NCBI GenBank assembly: GCA_007922225.1
Contig: ML679946.1
Span: 94,184,759 to 94,248,758, forward strand
DNA from: Emydura subglobosa
Taxonomy: Eukaryota; Chordata; Testudines; Chelidae
DNA length: 64,000 bases
Direction: 5' to 3'
Shown: positions 10,771-20,479 of the stretch, in pieces
Position numbering within the stretch: the stretch's first letter is position 1
How the letters are laid out: each line of letters begins with the position of its first letter
Translations under genes and position numbers: made by a program
Notes under the pieces: model-generated
What the model was told of the DNA's origin: nothing
The model's database searches: none
The model's input: the letters and a program-made list of their open reading frames with translations, nothing else

Positions 10771-11585
10771 AGGGAGATATCTGCATAATTGTTTCTGAAT
10801 ATTATATGTACCTCAATTTACCTTCTTGGCATTATTCTGTCTGGCCTTGTAGAGTTAAATACCAAGGGACTGTTAAAAAGAGCAGGAAGGAAACAAAACA
10901 ATAATAGAGGGAAGATATTTTTAGGGAAAATAACAAGGGTCCTTAAGAGAACAGTGAGTAGGCTATTAAAGATATTCCTATGTCCCTGGCTTCAGCCAGG
11001 TTAACAGGCTTGTTTTCCCAGGGCTAGGGCCTAAGATCACAAGGATGCTAAATCATTGAAAATCATGCCTAGAGAGGAAGAGGAGGTTGAATGGGCAGCA
11101 GTTGCTTGCGAGAGATGCCTTGGGAAAGAGACAGAGGCATGGAATGCAGAAGGACGGTATAATTCTCCCAGCCCAGAAGAGAGTGTGTCTGGGGTAAGCA
11201 GAAACTTCCTAAATTTTCAAGGAAAGGATAAAGTTTAAGTCAGACCAGATGCATAAAGGCTTGCCTTGTTTTAAACTTTTCTCTGATGGCTACCAGGGCG
11301 AATAAACAAAATACTTGTTTTGGAAAAGCAAGTGTTTTGTCACTTGAATCAGCCTCTGGTGAGAGGCTCTCAAAGGGAAGTGTTTTGCAGGTGCCAAATA
11401 CAGATGGGCCTGCAGTGTTAATATGATTGGGAAACAGGGAGGCTGCAGCCTGGAGATCCAATCTAAGCATTGATGGACCATGGGGTTCCACCCAGAAAGA
11501 AGGGAAGGAAATGAGTCCTGTCACTTGGAGGATGCACTCTAGAAGGACTGCAAAAAGGTTTAAAGCACAGTTCGACGTGTAAATG
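10771..11585. other. Unassigned stretch between two MITE-like halves
   Basis: About 0.8 kb lying between the ATTCTGAAATAAC-type sequences at 10572-10770 and 11586-11790. It is purine-rich, with open frames under 100 codons and no domain. It may be an inserted non-coding element, but I see no clean LTR, TIR or target duplication to prove that. Confidence 0.4.
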
Positions 11586-11790
11586 TGACAAGGAATTATT
11601 CTGGAATAGCTATAATGTTATAGCTATTCCATAATAGCTACACCACTTAATTATCCCATGCAGAAGATCCCTTAATATAAATCAAAATAAGCCACTCTTC
11701 AACCAAAATAAGTATCCAGACAGCCTTTTGCATGGGTTTAGTTACATCAGTCCACACAGCCTTTAAATTCACACTGTAAATTATCCTGGT
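11586..11790. mobile_element. MITE fragment with a perfect 13-bp palindrome
   Basis: GGAATAGCTATAA (11603-11615) and TTATAGCTATTCC (11618-11630) are exact reverse complements separated by TG. GGAATTATTCT lies to the left and CCATAATAGCTA to the right. The block ends near TCCACACAGCCTTTAAATTC. It has the same word content as the MITE at 10572. Confidence 0.6.
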
Positions 11791-13328
11791 GCAACTTTCT
11801 CAAGCTCTGAGGCAATTTCTTTCTGTATTTCTTCTAACACCTGGTGCATCTAAAATGTGGTTTTATATCACTTTATTGGCATGATCTCATGTGCTCAATT
11901 ATCTCAGTAAAATTTGAGTTATTAAGGTCATCATGCTCTTAATTAATTGGTTGTGCCACATTAAAAATAGTCTTCCTGCAGTCCTCTGAGTTACAGATTA
12001 ATGGCAACCTCTCTGTGGACCCAGCAGTTTAAAGCAAGTGCTTTACCAATAAACTAAATTACACTGGCATGCCAGAGCTATGCTTATTCTCCTTATTGCA
12101 GATGAGAAGATTTCAGACAGCATTTCAGCTGTAATCTGTTGTCTTTTGGAAAGATTATGGCTGAAACATCAAATGAAATCTTTCCATCTGCAATAAAGAG
12201 ACTAAGCATGAAAGCATGAGTCATATTGCTGAAGAGTTTGCTTGAACCTGGCATGTTAGTGGGGGAGATGATGATATGAATAAAATAACTGCTTTTAAGA
12301 AATGGCTGACTAGGTCAAGGGGGGGGAGGGGCAGAAAAAATGCACTGGGAATCTTTAATACCTGACCCTTTTGAAGGAGTGACCATGTAATCCTTAATGA
12401 TCTCCCAATGGTAGACTTGAAGAAGTTTGTTCACACACAGCATTGTAATTTCCATGGGTAACTATTCATTGCTGTCATATTCATGCCTGGCTGCAGCTGG
12501 TAAAGCTAAAAATGGAACACTGGATATTTTTTCCTGCAGTTTGTGCTGCTAATTAAGATTCTGATAATTAAGGCATTCCTGTGAGAATGAGCATGTGAAA
12601 CCTTTGCAAAGCGCACCTAGCAGGCAAGCTTTCTCTTTGGAAAGTTTGGGTGAGGAGCTACCTGCAGAAAGGACTTGTTCCTCAGTCCCCAGCACCTGTG
12701 CCCCTCTTGGTGGCTGTCCCAGCTCGCATTGCCAAACTGGTGTTTTGAATGGCTGCTTTCCTTGGCAAACAGCACTTCCGTTCTTCCAGCTACACTTCTC
12801 TCTGCCCCCTGCCTATTCACCTGGCTTCAGTAACCAGTACCTTGCCTAGGATCACTCTCCATGACCACTTGTGGGTTTTCTTTATCATTACATTTGTGCT
12901 CCAGTCTGCTGCTACCTTTTCCAGATTTCAAGGCCAGAGGAGATCACAGACCTGTAGTTGGATGTCCTGCATAACAATGGCTGTGGCATCCAGTGAGTCC
13001 TGCGCTGAATCCAATAAATGTGTTTGACCAAAGCATCTTTTTTTTTAATTTTCACGTATTTAGGGTGCTTCTCATGAGGTCCACATTGCATCTTTTCCTG
13101 GATCACCCAGGGCAGAAGGTTCCTTTATGACTCTCAGGTTACTGTGAAACCAAAGGAAATAGAGAAAGATTCTTTTCTCAATTGAACTGTTGCCAATCTG
13201 GAGAGCTGAAGTGAGCGGCATTATTCTGTATTTATATGGGTGCCATGGAGATCAGAATCTAATTCTCTGAGCTTAAAAACTAGAAAGATGCTTCCGGGAT
13301 GATATGTGTTATTTTTCTTTATACACAT
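11791..13328. other. Unassigned stretch without a gene
   Basis: No repeat family recognised apart from simple tracts: a G8 run followed by AGGGG at 12317-12329, and a T-rich tract at 13038-13049. Overlapping frames of 84 and 92 codons at 12595-13027 have no domain. Confidence 0.45.
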
Positions 13329-13425
13329 GAGGCCAGATTCTCAGTTGTTGTAAACTGGCATAGCTCTATTAAAGTCAACGGTGCTACATGGGGTGATGAA
13401 CTAGGGTTATATCTGCACAATTTCT
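13329..13425. repeat. Palindromic repeat, CCAGATTCTCAG...AAAGTCAACGG type
   Basis: CCAGATTCTCAGTTGTTGTA, CATAGCTCTATTAAAGTCAA and a decayed second half. This is one of several copies in the window of a family whose full form is a near-palindrome centred on an AAGTCAATGGA core (other copies near 14768, 15030, 26900, 29475, 32478, 34280 and 54060). Confidence 0.55.
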
Positions 13426-13588
13426 GTATTCTGGCTGATATTGTGAGGCTGTATTCTGAAAAACTGCTGCATCATCTGTACCTCTATGTATGTGGATCCA
13501 CCATTGCTTGTAGCAGCTGCAGACAAGGACAATGGGAAATACTAAAGTTTAACAACTATGGTACTTAAACCTCACAAAGGGTTATACC

Positions 13589-13605
13589 AAAAAAAAAAAA
13601 AAAAA
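13589..13605 (+). repeat. Poly-A tract (17 A)
   Basis: An uninterrupted run of 17 A. It directly precedes a GC-richer repeat block and could be a retroposed tail, but no retroposed body is recognisable to its left. Confidence 0.85.
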
Positions 13606-14432
13606 GGCTACAACTTTAGGAAAACCAGCTTAGCTGATTCCTCTAGGGAAGGGGGAGATAGGAGCAGTTGAAAGTTATGAGGAGGAGAACAAAAGGGGCC
13701 AGAGGACCAGGAGGATTTTAAAATAAAGAAACACATGGGAACTGGGGCCTGACAGGAAGAGGGAGCGGGGGGCAGGAGAGAACAAGGTCACAGAAGCTGG
13801 GACTCCAGGGGGGAGAGGTCCCCCATCATGTACAGTCTCATAGGGCAGAGGGGCCCCTGCTTGCTTTTCTGAGCCTAGATGGCCTCAGGGACTTTGGACA
13901 ACCCAAGGGATTCAGACTCCAGCCCAAAGAATGCCCCAGCGTGGTGAGGAAACTGAGGCAGGGACATGTGTTTAATGTTGGTTGTTTTGTATGATCTGTA
14001 TTCTTCTGAGCTTTACATGATTAAGTATAACAGAATGTAAAGATGTTAGAACTGCATAAAGTGCATGTGTATTAACTGCTTCACAACTACTGCATGCCCC
14101 TGAGAGAGTTAAACTGTAAACCAGAAGCTTCACACCTTTGAAGTGGAGTTATGGGAGAAGGGTGTGTTTATGTAACTGGTGTATCTTGGGGCTCAGCGCT
14201 GGTCCTAGAGGCCCAGAGTAGGTGGACTGAGCAGCCCCATTTCTGAGAAGGCGTAACCGAGAGTCAGTGCACAGGAAATGTACCATAAAGGCCCAGAGAG
14301 GAACCTGCTGAGGCTCTAGAAGCCTGAAACACCCAGGAGATCCAGAGAAACAGAGGATTGGATTCCTCTGACCGCAGTGCCAGTGGGTGGCCAGGAAAGG
14401 ACATTCGCTAGGATCTGTGACACCCTGAATTA
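13606..14432 (+). repeat. Unclassified LTR-like interspersed block
   Basis: This region is noticeably more GC- and purine-rich than its flanks. It contains runs such as GAGGAGAACAAAAGGGGCC and the ordered words TTCACACCTTTGAAGTGGAG, GACTGAGCAGCCCCATTT and CCAGAGAAACAGAGGATTGG. It ends near GGATCTGTGACACC. The composition and lack of coding capacity resemble a retroviral or Gypsy LTR, and I have the impression of a known turtle family, but no paired LTR or TATA/AATAAA pair is clear. Confidence 0.35.
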
Positions 14433-14767
14433 CACCACCTGAGAAACTGCCCCTCCCCCTTGTATTCTGATTTGCATATCTCCTTCCATTTGTGGTTTAT
14501 CTTCAGTATTCTGTACAAAGAGAGTTCCAGGTGTGTATCCCATTAGTAACCATCCTCCCCCATGGGATGTCAAGGACAAAACTTCAGAGGTGGAGGACTA
14601 GGCCTAATAATAAGAGTTTTGCATGTAACTCACTTCACACGGCTTTGAAAATTCAGTATAATATTTCAGTTGGTTTTTAAGGTGAGGAGAACAAGTAACC
14701 TCAAGGAATTGGAGGTGATCCTGCTGATTAATGCATTAGTTTATCACCTCTGGAGACACATTTTCAA

Positions 14768-15135
14768 ATGCTGGGCCAGATTCTCCACTGCCTTGAACCT
14801 TGTGTGGTCATTTATACTTGTGCAAAGAGATTACAAAGTGGTGTAAAATGCTTCTAAATCAGAATGGTGGTATTTTAAACCCACATTGCACAGGTGTGAA
14901 TGACTACGGAAATGGCACAGGAGCACTGAATCAGACACATTATCCTAATCAAGCCAAGTGCCCATCTTTTTCCTAGGCACTAAATTCATCTACACATTGT
15001 TAATAAAAAATGGCAAGCCAGTAAAGACTACAGGCCGGATTCTCTTCTCACTGAAATTGGAATAATGCAAGAGTAACTCCATTGAAGTCAAAGCAGTTAC
15101 AATGATGTGTAACACTGATGTAAGATGAGGATCAA
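14768..15135. repeat. Two palindromic-repeat copies (CCAGATTCTC / CCGGATTCTC type)
   Basis: A copy starts at GGGCCAGATTCTCCACTG (14774) and runs to about 14940, with GGTGTAAAATG and GGTGTGAATG arms. A second starts at GGCCGGATTCTCTTCTCA (15033) and has ATTGAAGTCAAAGCAGTTAC, ending in GATGAGGATCAAGATC. Both belong to the family at 13329. Confidence 0.5.
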
Positions 15136-15162
15136 GATCTTTCTTTCTAGACATGACCTAAA

Positions 15163-15577
15163 AGAGCTGGCATGAATTTTTTTTGGAAAATACCAACTAA
15201 TCAAAACTGAAACTTTCCAAAGGAAAGGGTCAATTTTGACAAATGTTTTGACCTAAGAAATGTTTGCAAAAATCCTGAAGTTGTTGAAATGGCACATTTG
15301 GGCATTTTTGAAAGAAATTCTGGGTTCCTAATTCTAAACGACTTTTTGTTTTGAAATTGATGCCAATTACAGTATAAGTAAGTAAGTAAATAAATAAATA
15401 ATGGTCCAAATTGAAGCAAGCCATTTCAATTGACCCGATCTGGAATTTGTTGTGGCGGGGTTCCAGTTTGTGAAAACATTTGCGATTTCAACTTTGTATC
15501 CCAATTTGGAATGGAAACACTTTTTGGTATCTCATAAAAGTTTTGTGAGTTGAGAAAATCATCTCCTGCCCAGCTCT
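15163..15577. mobile_element. AT-rich MITE with AGAGCTGG ends
   Basis: The left end AGAGCTGG (15163-15170) is the exact reverse complement of the right end CCAGCTCT (15570-15577). Between them lies AT-rich DNA with TTTTGAC, TTTCCAAAGG and TTTTGAAATTG words and a short (AAGT)(AAAT) microsatellite at 15376-15402. AT-rich blocks at 16152, 23865, 48890, 51020 and 54430 share the word content. It has no coding frame and looks like a non-autonomous DNA transposon. Confidence 0.6.
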
Positions 15578-16151
15578 AGTTCCTTAGTGACAGAGGAGCA
15601 CTGCACCCATTGATTTTCAGTAGAACATGAACTCCTAAATCACTTAGGTGCAACTGAAAATTCAACCCTAAATTCTAATATTGGTAGGCACCCTATTTCC
15701 ACTGTATCAGAGCACCTTACATATATGTTAATGAACTGATCCTCACAAGACCCATGGGAGGCAGAGAAGTAATAGCTCTGGAAAAGTGCATTTTAAAAAA
15801 TGCTAATAGTTTTAATGCATATATATTAGACTAAACTATTCTGCTTTCTTTTGGCACAGAGAAGTGAATGATAGCTTAAGCATTCATGGTTCTTATGTTT
15901 TTCTGGTTAGAGCCTGCTCCAGCTCCCGGATTAATACAATTAATTATGCAATTCAGAATAAAAAATAAAATACAAGATTAACGTTGACTTCCTGCATAGG
16001 CTTCCTGGAAGACTTAAATTAAAAGCCATGTGAATCCTGGAGAAGTTGCATTAGGATTCTACTTCAGATCCACCCCAGATTTTTATTAACTGATGATTTG
16101 CTAGCACCCAAAATGAATTAAGATGAGTCAAACTATTTTACATGTAAAAAT

Positions 16152-16345
16152 TAGATCTGGTTGAAATTTTTCAATATTTGAGTTTACGACAAAGTTTGTC
16201 AACAAAATATTGTTTTCAATAACAGCAATAAGTAATAATTTTCCCCAAAATCATCCACCAAAAATTTTCAGGTTGACATTTTTCATCAATCAAACAATTT
16301 CACTGGAAGTTTGAAATTTTTCAAAATGTCAAAAAAAAGTTGAAA
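16152..16345. repeat. AT-rich repeat of the AGAGCTGG family
   Basis: Starts TAGATCTGGTTGAAATTT and has TTTGTCAACAAAATATTG, CCAAAAATTTTCAGG and GAAATTTTTCAAAATG words. It matches the content and left end of the element at 15163 but has no clear right end. Confidence 0.5.
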
Positions 16346-16439
16346 AATTCCAGAATATTAAAAACCTTATTGAATACGCTTAAAAGATAAATGGGACAAA
16401 TCCAGCAATCTGATTCGTTAACGTACATATTAAGTATTG

Positions 16440-16830
16440 AGAAAGGTAGCTGAGATCTAGTGATCTGATCATAATACTCAGAGCCAGGAACTTGCAAATT
16501 CAAATTGCAGCTCTCACAATGACTCCTTATGTGGGTATTGGGCAAGTTACTCAGGCTCCAATTTTCAAAGTGGCCTCTAGTTTCAGATGCCACAGTTCTT
16601 CAGTCACCCAAATTTAGATACTTACAGCCTGATTTTCAGAGTTGCTGAACTCCAACTGAAGTGACTGGGAGCTCTTGTCATTGGTACCTCTGATAATCAA
16701 AGCCCTATGCTGCTAAATCTGGGCACAGAGAAACAGTGGTAGATGAAATTAGATGCCAGTTAAGAAAGTTTGGCCCTTAACCTTTCTGCCTCAGTCTCCC
16801 CATGTGTAAACTGGAATCAATGGACCCGAT
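16440..16830 (+). mobile_element. MIR/CORE-SINE, split by a younger MITE
   Basis: The left part (16440-16552) carries the decayed tRNA-like head (TAGTGATCTGATCATAAT) and TTGCAAATTCAAATTGCAGC, then ATTGGGCAAGTTACTC. The right part (16776-16830) resumes with TTAACCTTTCTGCCTCAGTC and GTGTAAACTGGAATCAATGG, exactly the continuation expected of a MIR. The 223 bp between them is a separate element. Confidence 0.7.
16553..16775. mobile_element. MITE inserted within a MIR
   Basis: Contains AATTTTCAAAGTGGCC, CACCCAAATTTAGATACT, CCTGATTTTCAGAGTTGC at left and TGATAATCAAAGCCC with AAGAAAGTTTGGCCC at right. This is a long imperfect palindrome centred on a GAAGTGACTGGGAGC region. Another copy lies at 33518-33724. 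Confidence 0.65.
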
Positions 16831-17465
16831 CCTGAAGTCAGTAGCCAAACTTACATTGATTTTAATGGTGCAGGATAAGAATCAGCATTTACTTGCCTCA
16901 CTTAAAGGGATGTCATGTTGTTTGGTTAATATTTGTAGAGCATTCTAAAAATAAAGTGTTCTAGTTCTCTAGACAGGCTTTATTATAAGCAAAGTGAGTG
17001 CACTGAACTTTAGTGACACAAATGTGTCAAATGGAAAAACATGGGACAATATAGTTCTTTCACTCTTTTTTGTTTTATTTAAAAAAAAATTTCACCTTAC
17101 AATAGCTGCATCAAGGACCCTTAGCACATGCGCTGGAGATATTACTCCTCAAGGAATAGCCCAGAGCATTCCTCATTTTCGTTTTTTATTTCAGATACTT
17201 TAAGTCGTCAATCACTATTGCTTAAACTCAGTGCAGGGTTTCACTTTTATTACAAGGAAAGCATTCTCTACATCATATTTTTCTCTCTGGGAATTAATTT
17301 TCCAACCCCAGATCACAACCTAATGACAGCACAGTGGAAATATCTCCAAGTGTTGCCCACATTTTTCAAACAAGACATTTATATCATCGATTTATGGTAG
17401 CGATATTTCAGCAAAACAGAAGCTTGAAAAATATCTATAGCTGGCACTGAAATAGGCATTGTTTG

Positions 17466-17550
17466 GAGGTATTTGGGCCTGATCCAAAGATCACTGAAGT
17501 CAACAGGAGTCTTTCCTTTGGCTTCAATGAACTTTGTATCAGGCCTTTAG
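17466..17550. repeat. Short palindromic repeat, GGCCTGATCCAAAG...ATCAGGCC
   Basis: GGGCCTGATCCAAAGATCAC faces TTTGTATCAGGCCTTT, with GAAGTCAACAGGAGTC and GGCTTCAATGAAC in the middle. The whole can fold as one hairpin of roughly 85 nt. Likely a minimal MITE. Confidence 0.6.
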
Positions 17551-17559
17551 TGCTGTGCT

Positions 17560-18104
17560 TGTTTCATACAGAGGATGTGAGATATGGGTGCTGACTGGAG
17601 CTTGCATCTCAGTTAATCCTGCTCTGGTCAAAATTTAAAGTTTTCAAATGACAGTTTAAGCCTCCCAGTGCAATGGAAACAGAGACAGGATGCTACTTTT
17701 CTGCAGACAGCTGCATCTTTTAAATAATCAACTTAATTTTTTAAAATAATGTAAAAAATAGGCTACAAGCTAAGTAGCAATGCAGATGAGTTACAGATGC
17801 AACACAGACACCAACAAGATAAGGGGATTAAGAGTTACTACAAACTGCTACCCTTATAGAGTAGAGTTTAATAAACTCATGATAGGATAGGAACTGCATA
17901 AACAGAGGAGAAAGCCAATAACAAAATAAGGTTTAAATATTCATCTAGCCATGTGGGGGTGGCTTTTTTATTTATATTCCAGGAACAGGAGGCAGTATAA
18001 AAGTTGCTCATCCCAGTTTCATCAACCATTATTTCTCTGATAATTAAGGAGGCCCACACCCTTTGGAGCTTGGGAGCAGCTGGTGTCAATACCCTGAGAA
18101 TAAA
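17560..18104. other. Unassigned stretch
   Basis: AT-rich, with TTTTTTAAAATAATGTAAAA near 17735. No open frame over 70 codons and no recognised repeat. Confidence 0.45.
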
Positions 18105-18360
18105 ATAACAACAATACTTTGCACTTCTCCAGCATCTTCTGTCCTAGATTCTCCCAGCACTTGACAAACACTCCATTGATTAAGTCCCAGAATTCACTGC
18201 TGCCAGTTCACGGTAGGGAAAGAAAGGCAGAGAGAGGATAAGTGACATTACACAGGGCTAGACTGTCACTGCTCTGACTCAGTCATGCAGTAGGTAATGA
18301 AGAGCAAGGCCCACCCCCATTCCCTAGTTCAAACTGTGACACTAGCCTTCGGGGGCAGAG
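18105..18360 (-). mobile_element. MIR/CORE-SINE fragment
   Basis: On the minus strand the order is MIR-like: a decayed head near 18350 (AGGCTAGTGTCACAGTTTG), GAGTCAGAGCAGTGACAGTC, then the TAATGTCACTTATCCTCTC middle and a tail ending at AAGTGCAAAGTATTGTTG. Moderately decayed. Confidence 0.5.
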
Positions 18361-18594
18361 TGAGAGTTACATGCCTGATACTCCCCCATGGAAACAAGTG
18401 AGTGGGAGACAGCGGGTCGGTGCTGGGAACTGAGGAGAACACTAGTTCTGCTCCCTTACTCTTTGGCCAGAATAGTGATCTGCTGCATAGGGCTGCTCCG
18501 TGAAAAGAAGTGAGGTAATTTCGCAGTATATCATCATGTCCTGTGGGTACTCTCCGGGAAGGTTAGACTATCTGCACTGCTGCCAGCCCGAAGC

Positions 18595-18790
18595 ATTAAA
18601 AATCATGAGTCAGGCCCCCAAAAGTCAGGTGGTTGGCTTACAAATCATAAGATTTTAAAAGGAAAAAAAATTAACATTGGGCTCTTTTGATTTCCCTGCT
18701 GGTTTTTCAGCCTGTACGAGTATGCCTGGGTTCATATTTTCTAGCTTTCTTCACAGTCACGAGGGCTAGAAACTTGCTGTAGTGACATGA
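18595..18790 (+). repeat. Interspersed repeat, AAATCATGAG...CTGGTTTTTCAG type
   Basis: Words in order: AAAAATCATGAGTCAGGC, AAATCATAAGATTTTAAAA, GGGCTCTTTTGATTTCCCTG, CTGGTTTTTCAGCC, CAGTCACGAGGGCTAGAAAC. The same order appears at 56640-56820 and in reverse at 49370-49625, which defines a family from this window alone. Confidence 0.6.
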
Positions 18791-19420
18791 TTCCCGAAAC
18801 AGTGGTTTAGGAAAAGCACAAAATATTACAAGAGCTGGCGACACTATCTTTGTATTACAGGTGATGCTATCCATCCAGGTCCCAGCCCCATACAGTTCAA
18901 CCAAAGTCAGTCAGCTAGCAGGGCTGGATAAACTCATCACTGGGCCGTAGGCAAACATACACTTCTGGGCCCCTACTGTCTCATGATTAACAACAAACAG
19001 CTGTACAGTACCTTCAGCATATCCAGGCTGGCCATGCTAAGGATTGGTTGGGACTAGCAGCTCATTCTGTTGCTGCTCACCGTGATGGAGGGATAGCCAG
19101 GCCAAATTTGAATTGCTCTGCCCACCTGATGCACCATTCAAAAGCAAGTGGTTGTGACACCACTCAAAAGCAAAGGGGTTCTTTTAGTTCACGCATAAAA
19201 CCGCAGCGGCGAGAGGAATGTGGCCCCTAGGCACGTGTCTACTTTGCCTATGTGTTAATCTGGCCTGTCAGCTAGGACCAAGGTTCACAAACCATTTTTC
19301 CCTTTCAGATCTGCAGGGGTATAGAAGCAGCCAAAGACCTGAATCTGGCATTGATCTCTCTGGAGGTGTACCCCAGTGCCTACTCAGACTCCCATTGACT
19401 TCAAACTCTTCCTGCGTCTA

Positions 19421-19716
19421 AGGGTACATCTACACAGAAAATACCTTATGACAGTGAGTCTCAGAGCCTGGGCTAATTGACTCAGGCTTGTGAAGCTCAC
19501 GCGATAGGGTTAAAAGTAGACATTCGGGATTGGACTGGAGCTCGGGCTCTGTGACCCTCCCCCTGACTAGGTTTCAGAACCTCGGCTCCAGCCTGAGCTC
19601 GAACACATATACAGTTATTTTTAATCCCATAGCACGAGCCTCATGAGCCCAAGTCAGCTGATCCGGGCTCTGAGACTCTCTGCTGTGGTTTTTTGGGTTT
19701 TTTTTTTTCTGTGTAG
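19421..19716. mobile_element. MITE with ACATCTACACAG / CTGTGTAGAC ends
   Basis: The left end AAGGGTACATCTACACAG and right end TTTCTGTGTAGACTTTCC are inverted. The interior is near-palindromic, with GAGCTCGGGCTCTGTGACCC and CAGAACCTCGGCTCCAGCC. The words GAGCCTGGGCTAATTGAC and AGCCCAAGTCAGCTGATCC are shared with the MITE at 24283. It includes a T-rich tract at 19688-19710. Confidence 0.7.
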
Positions 19717-20170
19717 ACTTTCCTGGAGGTGGAAGCTGGCAGCCTTCACGCAGCCCACTCTGTTCAGGAAGAATTTACGACAAATGCCATCAACTCGGCG
19801 ACCGAACATCGCTCTATCATCTCCCGGTCATCAGAACAGAAACTCAGTCCCAAGGCTTTTCAGAGTGCAGTGCAACAGAGTAGTCCAGCATAAAGTCCCA
19901 CTCCCATAGCCCTGTCTTGTGTTCTCCATGAGTCGGGATTTTCTGTTCACACTCCACCAGCAATTTACTGCAGTGAGTTCAGCAAGTCAGAACATCTAGT
20001 TAAAGCAAAAGCAGAATGAACACTCTGTGGCCCAGATCCACAAAGCTATATTTAGGCTCTTAACTTCAATTTTTCTGGGAATATTGGCTTAGCCTTATGC
20101 AATCAGGCTATGATCAGAAGGAGGCTTGGTAAGCAAATTGGGCTAAACGAGACTTAAAAAAAAGCATCTC

Positions 20171-20479
20171 ATGCCGCATCCCATGCAGAAAGTTCCTAGG
20201 TTCGACCTCCCCTGGACATCTTGGTCAACTCCAAACCGAATCCAAACCAATCATGGCAGATGTGGACACTTAATGCACAAATGGAAAATCAAGTACTCCC
20301 AGGCATGCGAGGGTGGCTCCCCACGACAGATTATCAAACATATCAGAACCTATTGCCCAATTTTTAAATATGAAGGTGGCATCACAGCAATAAATTCTGC
20401 CACTCCTGATGTAGCCCTCTGGCTTGATCAACTTCAGGTGAAATTGTCGTTTTGCCCACATCAGCCGTATGGGTGAAGG
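20171..20479 (+). pseudogene. C-terminal tail of a non-CR1 LINE ORF2, frame still open
   Basis: A 101-codon open frame matches the extreme C-terminus found in several non-LTR retrotransposon proteins. There is a DLPWTSWSTPNRIQTNHGRC block, then HLMHKW, a decayed zinc-knuckle-like segment (ACEGGSPRQ, IIKHIRTYCP, expected CxC then HxxxxCP), and a GGITAINSATPDVALWL terminus. In full elements this lies after the reverse transcriptase and probably binds nucleic acid. The first cysteine pair is partly lost (EGG for the usual CxCG). The RT itself is absent, so the ATG is an internal methionine and this is a severely 5'-truncated copy. It is not CR1; an RTE- or Rex-like clade is possible but not settled by sight. 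The surviving open frame is probably due to its short length. Confidence 0.65.
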
